Below the pieces are notes generated by a model, which did not search any database, was not told the DNA's origin, and saw only the letters and a list, made by a program, of their open reading frames with translations. The position numbers and the translations under genes are program-made. A DNA stretch of 16,179 nucleotides from JANNHP01 sp031404455 (GTDB taxonomy: Bacteria > Planctomycetota > JAJSAM01 > JAJVHW01), in contig JANNHP010000220.1 in the NCBI GenBank assembly GCA_031404455.1, forward strand, positions 1-16,179, in the 5' to 3' direction. Below, in pieces: positions 6,196 through 12,638 of the stretch (the first letter of the stretch is position 1; every line of letters starts with the position of its first letter).

Positions 6196-7727
6196 GCGCG
6201 CCGCGGATCCTCATCGCGCCGAGTCTCCTCTCGGTGGACTTCGGCCGCATGGCCGAGGGCCTCCGGATGGTCGAGGAGGGCGGCGCCGATCTCCATCACG
6301 TGGACGTGATGGACGGCCACTTCGTCCCGAACCTCTCGATCGGTCCGCCGGTCGTGGAGGCCGTCGCGAAGACCGCGAAGATCCCCCTCGACTGCCACCT
6401 GATGGTGACCGACCCGCTGACCTATGGCGAGCGCTTCGCCAAGATGGGCGCGTGGGGCGTCACGTTCCACATCGAGGTCGTGAAGGACCCCGCGGAGACC
6501 GCGCGGCGCCTGCGTTCCATGGGTGTGCGCCCGGCGGTCGCCATCAACCCGCCCACACCCGTCGAGGCCCTCGAACCGGCGCTCGACCACGTGGACATGG
6601 TCCTCGTCATGTCCGTGAACCCGGGCTTCGGCGGACAGAAGTTCATCGCCGACGTCCTCTCGAAGGTGGAGGCCCTTCGCGGCCGCTACGGCTTCGCGAA
6701 GGACATCGAGATCGATGGCGGCATCGCCCCGGACACCGTCGCCGCGTGCGCCGCCGCCGGCGCGAACGTGCTCGTCGCGGGCACGGCCGTCTACGGCGCG
6801 AAGGACCCGGCCGCGGCGATCGCCGACTTGCGCGCGCGGGGCCGAACGCGCGTCGCTGGCCGGAACCCGATCTCGGACGGATTCCTGATGGGCTGGCCGT
6901 TCCGCAGGAAGCGCGAGATGCCGGAGGGACTCTGGCAGACGTGCCCGTCCTGCAAGAAGTACCTCTACAAGAAGCAGGTCGAGGAGGCGTTCGACTGCTG
7001 CCCCGACTGCGGCGAGCACTTCAGCGTCGGGGCCGACCGGCGGATCGCGCTGACCGCCGACGAGGGGACGTTCGAGGAGATCGGCGCCGACATCGCGGGC
7101 AAGGACATCCTCGGCTTCGTCGACTCGAAGGGGCCCTACGCCGCGAAGCTCCTGAAGTCGCGCAAGGAGACGGGCCACCCCGACGCCTGCGTCGCCGGGC
7201 GCTGCCGGATCCACGGCGTCCGCACCGTCGTCGCGTCGCTCGACTTCCGATTCCAGGGCGGCTCGATGGGGCACGCGGTCGGCGAGAAGGTGGCGACCGC
7301 GCTCGAGGCGGCGCTCGCCGACGACCTGCCGTGCGTCATCTTCTCGGCATCGGGCGGCGCACGCATGCACGAAGGCGCGATGTCGCTGATGCAGATGTCG
7401 AAGACGTCCGCGGCCGTCCACCGTTTCAAGGAACGCGGCCGGGCACCCTTCATCTCCGTGCTCACGAACCCGACGACCGGCGGCGTGACCGCGTCCTACG
7501 CGGCGCTCGGGGACGTGATCCTCGCGGAGCCGAAGGCGCTCATCGGGTTCGCGGGGCCGCGCGTCATCAAGCAGACGATCCGCCAGGACCTGCCCGAGGG
7601 CTTCCAGACGTCCGAGTTCCTGCTCGAGAAGGGCTTCGTGGACCGGATCGTCCCGCGCGCCGAGATGCGTGACACGCTGGCGCAGCTCTTCAGCCTCCTG
7701 CTGCCGGGCCACGACGGACTCCGGTAG
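6192..7727 (+). CDS. rpe-accD: Fused ribulose-phosphate 3-epimerase / acetyl-CoA carboxylase carboxyltransferase beta (Rpe-AccD)
   Basis: One 511-codon ORF holds two complete enzymes. Residues 1 to about 215 are Rpe, which interconverts ribulose-5-P and xylulose-5-P: APSLLSVDF, metal ligands H36, D38, H69 (DCHLMV) and D175 (EIDGGI), and the phosphate loop VNPGFGGQKF. Residues 233-511 are AccD, half of the biotin carboxyltransferase that makes malonyl-CoA. The N-terminal zinc ribbon has C251, C254, C270 and C273 (CPSC...CPDC), followed by SASGGARMHEG, LTNPTTGGVTASYA and GFAGPRVIKQTIRQDLPEGF. About 17 residues link the two, without a stop. The start TTG overlaps the pgk stop (TTGA). AccD alone could start at the in-frame ATG at 6888 (MGWPFRRK), which has a weak upstream GGACGGA. 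In another frame a TGA overlaps that ATG (6886-6890), so a one-base indel would turn the fusion into two coupled genes. AccA is not in the window. Confidence 0.9.
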   Translation: MSAPRILIAPSLLSVDFGRMAEGLRMVEEGGADLHHVDVMDGHFVPNLSIGPPVVEAVAKTAKIPLDCHLMVTDPLTYGERFAKMGAWGVTFHIEVVKDPAETARRLRSMGVRPAVAINPPTPVEALEPALDHVDMVLVMSVNPGFGGQKFIADVLSKVEALRGRYGFAKDIEIDGGIAPDTVAACAAAGANVLVAGTAVYGAKDPAAAIADLRARGRTRVAGRNPISDGFLMGWPFRRKREMPEGLWQTCPSCKKYLYKKQVEEAFDCCPDCGEHFSVGADRRIALTADEGTFEEIGADIAGKDILGFVDSKGPYAAKLLKSRKETGHPDACVAGRCRIHGVRTVVASLDFRFQGGSMGHAVGEKVATALEAALADDLPCVIFSASGGARMHEGAMSLMQMSKTSAAVHRFKERGRAPFISVLTNPTTGGVTASYAALGDVILAEPKALIGFAGPRVIKQTIRQDLPEGFQTSEFLLEKGFVDRIVPRAEMRDTLAQLFSLLLPGHDGLR

Positions 7728-7961
7728 TCAGCGCTTGCCGGAGTGCGGCATCGCGGCGATGAGCGACCGCAGAAGCGTGTTCACGCTCTCCGACGTGTCG
7801 AAGACGGCCGCTACGTCCGGATCGAGCAGCACCGACACCGCGTCCGACCTCATCGCATCGGCGAAGCGGTTGGGTTTCGCCTTGCGGTAGTCGAACCGGT
7901 ACTCGCGGCGCACAGGGGCGCCGGACGGGCGGCGCGGCTTACGGCTTGGTGTTCTCTTCAT
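7728..7961 (-). CDS. BrnA-like antitoxin of a type II toxin-antitoxin pair
   Basis: A small basic protein of 77 residues encoded directly after the BrnT-like toxin. The N-terminus is rich in Arg, Lys and Pro. YRFDYRKAKPNRFA resembles the toxin-contact segment of BrnA-type antitoxins. The C-terminal half, SVLLDPDVAAVFDTSESVN followed by TLLRSLI, looks like a ribbon-helix-helix DNA-binding domain. Antitoxins of this kind neutralise the toxin and repress their own operon (family knowledge). I chose the ATG at 7961, which overlaps the toxin 3' end by 23 nt; a GTG at 7970 is the alternative. The stop codon touches the accD stop codon on the other strand with no bases between. Confidence 0.72.
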   Translation of the reverse strand: MKRTPSRKPRRPSGAPVRREYRFDYRKAKPNRFADAMRSDAVSVLLDPDVAAVFDTSESVNTLLRSLIAAMPHSGKR

Positions 7962-8226
7962 GGTTCTCACGTTCCTGTCGCGTGGCGACGCGAGCGCTGA
8001 AGATCCTCACTCCATCCGGGCGTTCCGTGAAGAAGACGAGCAGCAGGCGCTTGCGCCGTGAGTGTCCGACGATGATCTCCCGCTGCTCCGTCGCGGAGTG
8101 ATCGTCGTCCGGGAACACCCGGGCCAGCGGATCGGCGAAGACGGTACGCGCCTCGTCGAAGCCGACTCGGTGCTTCGCGAGGTTGGCGGCGTCCTTCTTC
8201 GGATCCCATCGGAACCTGATGCTCAT
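7939..8226 (-). CDS. brnT: BrnT-family (DUF497) ribonuclease toxin
   Basis: A 95-residue RelE-fold-type toxin of the BrnT family, whose characterised members are ribonucleases that slow growth by cutting RNA. Diagnostic segments are FRWDPKKDAANLAKHRVGF, EARTVFADPLA, the acidic DDDHSATEQREIIVG, LLLVFFTE and the C-terminal RIFSARVATRQERENHE. I chose the ATG at 8226, which has AGGGA 6 nt upstream; an upstream in-frame start at 8250 would add MLAFQGTA, which the family lacks. The gene order toxin-then-antitoxin with overlap is typical of brnTA. It is divergent from a small unknown gene, leaving about 38 bp for promoter and operator. Confidence 0.85.
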   Translation of the reverse strand: MSIRFRWDPKKDAANLAKHRVGFDEARTVFADPLARVFPDDDHSATEQREIIVGHSRRKRLLLVFFTERPDGVRIFSARVATRQERENHEENTKP

Positions 8227-8264
8227 GGCTGTTCCCTGGAAGGCTAGCATCCTGCGTGTCCCGC

Positions 8265-8552
8265 ATGACCCTCATCGAAGCGATCTGCGACTTGGACGCC
8301 CTGAGCGACGACGTTGTCATCTATGTCCGGGAGCCATGGGAGCGAGAGTCGGAGTGCGTCCTCTTGGAGATGGACGCCGAGTCGGCCGATGTGCCGGACC
8401 AGGAAGTGGCCGAAGCGAGGGGCTTCTCCTACTTCCTGGAGGTCCTCATCATCCGCGAGGTGTTCGACGGCTGGAGCGGGAACCTGGGTCGAACCCCGAC
8501 GCCGGAGGAGTTGTGCGATCGTGTGATCCACTACGCGATGCACGACGCCTGA
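8265..8552 (+). CDS. Small acidic protein of unknown function
   Basis: A 95-residue cytosolic protein that I do not recognise with certainty. The pattern TLIEAICDLDALSDDVVIYV, then REPW, with YFLEVLIIREVFDGW in the middle and a TPEELCDRVIHYAMHDA-like end resembles a family of ~100-residue uncharacterised bacterial proteins (possibly DUF7716, from memory). It has no signal peptide or membrane segment, and is rich in Glu and Asp. The ATG at 8265 gives the family-like N-terminus; a GTG at 8256 is in frame. It is divergent from the brnT-like toxin and ends one base short of the stop codon of the convergent deacetylase gene. Next to a toxin-antitoxin pair it may be accessory or immunity-like cargo (inference). 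Confidence 0.68.
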   Translation: MTLIEAICDLDALSDDVVIYVREPWERESECVLLEMDAESADVPDQEVAEARGFSYFLEVLIIREVFDGWSGNLGRTPTPEELCDRVIHYAMHDA

Positions 8553-8553
8553 C

Positions 8554-9507
<954 letters not shown>

Positions 9508-9516
9508 GTCGTTCCT

Positions 9517-9543
9517 GTAGATTCGGGCCATGCCCGAATCTAC
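9517..9543. promoter_or_regulatory. Perfect 12-bp inverted repeat centred on the htpG start codon
   Basis: Left arm gtagattcgggc (9517-9528) and right arm gcccgaatctac (9532-9543) are exact reverse complements around a 3-nt centre, cat. The htpG ATG (9530-9532) lies at the tip. On the other strand the repeat ends next to the AGGA of the deacetylase gene. As DNA it could be a shared operator. As htpG mRNA it would form a 12-bp hairpin with the AUG at its apex. It is not the CIRCE sequence. htpG has no recognisable Shine-Dalgarno sequence in front of the hairpin. Confidence 0.75.
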
Positions 9544-11452
9544 CGAGACGCACCGCTTCCAGGCCGACGTCAATCAGGTCCTGTCGCTCGTCGTCAACTC
9601 GCTCTACACGCACAAGGAGGTCTTCCTCCGCGAACTCGTGAGCAACGCGAGCGACGCCCTCGACCAGGTGTCGTTCCGCGCGCTCACCGACCCGGCGCTC
9701 CTCGGCGACGAGAGGGATCTCCGCATCGCGATCGTCGCGGACCGCGAGGCGCGCACGCTGACGATCCGCGACAACGGCGCGGGGATGTCGCACGACGACC
9801 TCGTGAAGAACCTCGGCACGATCGCGCACTCGGGGACGAAGCGTCTCCTCGAGTCGATGTCGGGCGACCAGCGGCGCGACCTGCCGCTCATCGGACAGTT
9901 CGGCGTCGGCTTCTACTCGGCGTTCCTCGTCGCGGACCGGGTGACCGTGACGTCGCGCGCCGCGGGAGCGACCGAGGCGTGGCGATGGGAGAGCGCCGCG
10001 GCGGGGGACTTCACCGTGGAACCCGCCGAGCGCGCGGGCCGCGGAACGGACGTCACGCTGCATCTCAAGCCCGACGAGGACGACTTCCTGCGCGACTGGA
10101 CGATCCGCGACCTCGTGCGGCGGTACTCCGACTTCGTGCGTCACCCGATCCTGCTCGAGGTCGAGCGGAAGGAGACCGACGACGCGCCTGGCTCGAAGAG
10201 CATGGACCGCGTCAACCAGGCGAGCGCCCTCTGGGTCCGGCCGAAGGCGGAGATCACGAAAGAGCAGTACGAGGAGTTCTACAAGCACCTCACGCACGAC
10301 TGGGAGCCGCCGCTCGCGTACGCGCACTTCAAGGTCGAGGGCACGCAGGAGATGACGGGGCTCCTCTTCATCCCGAAGAGCACGCCGCTCGAGTTCCTCG
10401 CCGGGAAGAAGACCGGCGTCCGCCTGTTCGTCCGGCGCGTCTTCATCATGGACGACTGCGAAGACCTGCTCCCCGAGTGGCTCCGGTTCCTGCGCGGGCT
10501 CGTGGACTCCGACGACCTGCCGCTGAACGTGTCGCGCGAGTTCCTGCAGCGCGGGAGCGGCACGGCGCAGATCAAGAAACAGCTCGTCCGCCACGCGCTG
10601 ACGATGCTCGACGACCTCGCCGCGGAAGGTGAGACGACCGAGAAGGACGCGGAGGGCAAGGAGACCAAGCTCCGCCGCTACGAGGTCTTCTGGCGCCAGT
10701 TCGGCCGCGTCCTGAAGGAGGGCGTCCACGCCGACGCGTCGAACCGCGATCGCATCGCGAAACTGCTCCGCTTCGAGACCTCGAACGCGGCGGGACTCAC
10801 GTCGCTCGCCGAGTACGTTTCGCGCATGGCGACGGGGCAGCCGTCGATCTACTACGTCGGCGCCGAATCGCGCGCGGCGGCGGAATCGAGTCCGCACATC
10901 GAGGCGCTGAGGCGGCGCGGTTACGAGGTCCTCTACTTCACCGATCCGGTGGACGAGTGGGTCGCCGACGGCTTGCGCGAGTTCGACGGGAAGCGCATCG
11001 TTTCCGCCGGCAAGGGTGCGCTCGACCTCCCCGAGGAGGAGGCCGACAAGAAGAAGCGCGAGGAGAGCACGGGGCTCTTCGCAAGGTTCATCGAGAAGCT
11101 GAAGACCTCGCTCGGGAGCCGCATCGGCGACGTGCGCGTCTCGAACCGTCTCACCGACTCGCCCGCGTGCATCGTCACCGAGGAGCACGGCGTCAGCCCG
11201 CACATGGAGCGCCTCATGCGCGCGAACCGCTACGACGTGCCCGAGCAGAAGCGGACGCTCGAGATCAACGCGGAGCATCCCGTGATCCGGCGGCTCTCGG
11301 ACCTCGCGGGCGACGAGGCCAACGCCGCGCGCGTGGACGTCCTCTGCGGGGTGCTCTACGACCAGGCGCTCGTCGCAGAGGGCGGGCTTCCCGCGGACCC
11401 GGCGCACTTCGCAAAGCAGGTGACGAAGCTCCTGGAGGAGGTGACGCGTTAG
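9530..11452 (+). CDS. htpG: HtpG, Hsp90-family molecular chaperone
   Basis: An ATP-dependent cytosolic dimeric chaperone of 640 residues (E. coli 624). The N-terminal GHKL ATPase has ELVSNASDALDQ (35-46; E35 and N39), DNGAGM (81-86), LGTIAHSGTKRLL and GQFGVGFYSAF (122-132), then GRGTDVTLHLK. The middle domain contains DLPLNVSREFLQ with the catalytic-loop arginine, plus LFVRRVFIMDD. The C-terminal dimerisation domain ends in LLEEVTR. The charged eukaryotic-type linker and MEEVD tail are absent, as expected for bacteria. The start codon lies at the centre of a perfect inverted repeat and no Shine-Dalgarno sequence is visible, so initiation is probably unusual or regulated. It is divergent from an HDAC-family deacetylase. 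Confidence 0.98.
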   Translation: MPESTETHRFQADVNQVLSLVVNSLYTHKEVFLRELVSNASDALDQVSFRALTDPALLGDERDLRIAIVADREARTLTIRDNGAGMSHDDLVKNLGTIAHSGTKRLLESMSGDQRRDLPLIGQFGVGFYSAFLVADRVTVTSRAAGATEAWRWESAAAGDFTVEPAERAGRGTDVTLHLKPDEDDFLRDWTIRDLVRRYSDFVRHPILLEVERKETDDAPGSKSMDRVNQASALWVRPKAEITKEQYEEFYKHLTHDWEPPLAYAHFKVEGTQEMTGLLFIPKSTPLEFLAGKKTGVRLFVRRVFIMDDCEDLLPEWLRFLRGLVDSDDLPLNVSREFLQRGSGTAQIKKQLVRHALTMLDDLAAEGETTEKDAEGKETKLRRYEVFWRQFGRVLKEGVHADASNRDRIAKLLRFETSNAAGLTSLAEYVSRMATGQPSIYYVGAESRAAAESSPHIEALRRRGYEVLYFTDPVDEWVADGLREFDGKRIVSAGKGALDLPEEEADKKKREESTGLFARFIEKLKTSLGSRIGDVRVSNRLTDSPACIVTEEHGVSPHMERLMRANRYDVPEQKRTLEINAEHPVIRRLSDLAGDEANAARVDVLCGVLYDQALVAEGGLPADPAHFAKQVTKLLEEVTR

Positions 11453-11516
11453 CGCGACGCGTTCCTGGCGGTCGCTGCTGGCGGCGCTGACGCTCGACGA
11501 GATCCGGCCGAAGCCC

Positions 11517-12638
11517 GTGTCCACGCGCGCGGGACACGTCGACGCGGCGACCGCGCTCGTCGTGGCAGGCGGCGTGCCGCGCAGCGCCGCGAGGGCGCCG
11601 CTCGTCGTCATCGTGAACGATCCCGACCGCGCGACCGACAGCGCCGCCGCGCTCCGCGCGATCCGGGAGGCCATCGGGAAACGCGAGGTGGTCGTCGTCG
11701 TGGCGACGGGCAGTCACGTGTGGAGCGACGACGCGAAGCTCGCGCACGAAACGCCGCTCCGCACCGCCGCGGGCAAGCCGTCGAAGTTCCACTGGCACGA
11801 CGGCGCGAAGGGCGAGCACGTGGAGGTGGGGCCCGCGCGTCTCGACGCCGTCGTCGCTGGGGCGCGCGACATCGTCGCGGTGGGGAGCGTCGAGCCGCAC
11901 TGGTTCGCGGGTCTCACGGGCGCGCACAAGACGCTGACGGTCGGCGTGATGCACGCGGAAGACATCGCGGCGAACCACCTCCGCGCGATGTCGCCGAAGG
12001 CGCAGCCCTTCCGTCTCGAAGGCAACCCGGTCCACGAGGGCCTCGCGCGCGTCGTCGAGTCGCTCGCGAAGGGACGCCGCATCGTCGCGGTGCAGCACGT
12101 CCTCACGCGATGGTTCGCCGGGCCGCCGCTCGAGTGCCTCGCGGAGGCGGCGCCGTTGGTGGACGCGCGGTGGCGGCGCAAGATCGGGAAGCCGTTCGAC
12201 TTCGTGGTCGCGACCGTCGAACCGCCGCTCTCGCGGACGCTCTACCAGGCCGAGAAGGCCGTGAAGAACAACGAGTCCGCGGTGAGGGACGGCGGCGTCT
12301 TCGTCGTGGACGCCGCCTGCGAGGACGGTCTCGGTCCCGACCGGTTCTTCCAACTGCTGCTGAAGGCTCCCGACGTCGCGGCCGTGCAGGAGGAGATCGC
12401 GCGCAAGGGCTACCGTCTCGGCGACCACAAGGCCCAGCGTCTGCGCGCGCTCCAGGGCCGGGGCGTGCGGATCGCGCTGGTCTCCGCGACGTTCCCGCAG
12501 AAGGCCGCGGAGGCGATCGGTTGGACGGTCTACGCGACGCGGGACGCCGCCGCCAAGGCGCTCCGCGGTGAGTTCGGCGCGTCGTCGCGCGGCGCGCTCA
12601 TCGAGGACGCAGCGCACGTGGTCGTCGAGTCGCGGTGA
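11517..12638 (+). CDS. LarA-family nickel-pincer racemase/epimerase-like protein
   Basis: A 373-residue protein of the lactate racemase LarA (DUF2088) superfamily, whose members racemise or epimerise 2-hydroxy acids with a nickel pincer nucleotide tethered to lysine. VVATGSH carries the first histidine (H67). PHWFAGLTGAHK gives H128 and K138, and NH gives H154. The 10- and 16-residue spacings between H128, K138 and H154 equal those between H174, K184 and H200 of L. plantarum LarA (from memory). The C-terminal part has LYQAEKAVKNNESAVRDGG and ACEDGLG. The substrate is unknown. The start is uncertain: GTG at 11517 is the first usual start, but the frame is open back to 11445, just over the htpG stop, so a rare start upstream is possible. 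Its stop overlaps the next start (GTGA), so it is coupled to the oxoprolinase-like gene. No LarB, LarC or LarE is in the window. Confidence 0.82.
   Translation: MSTRAGHVDAATALVVAGGVPRSAARAPLVVIVNDPDRATDSAAALRAIREAIGKREVVVVVATGSHVWSDDAKLAHETPLRTAAGKPSKFHWHDGAKGEHVEVGPARLDAVVAGARDIVAVGSVEPHWFAGLTGAHKTLTVGVMHAEDIAANHLRAMSPKAQPFRLEGNPVHEGLARVVESLAKGRRIVAVQHVLTRWFAGPPLECLAEAAPLVDARWRRKIGKPFDFVVATVEPPLSRTLYQAEKAVKNNESAVRDGGVFVVDAACEDGLGPDRFFQLLLKAPDVAAVQEEIARKGYRLGDHKAQRLRALQGRGVRIALVSATFPQKAAEAIGWTVYATRDAAAKALRGEFGASSRGALIEDAAHVVVESR

Noticed and set aside
5445..7712. 755-codon open frame on the minus strand
   Set aside because: Antisense to pgk and rpe-accD; the composition is of the low-complexity HDHH/RRR kind and has no domain.
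9518..9523. TAGATT as a -10 box for a leaderless htpG transcript
   Set aside because: It is part of the left arm of the palindrome and has no credible -35 partner at 16-18 nt.
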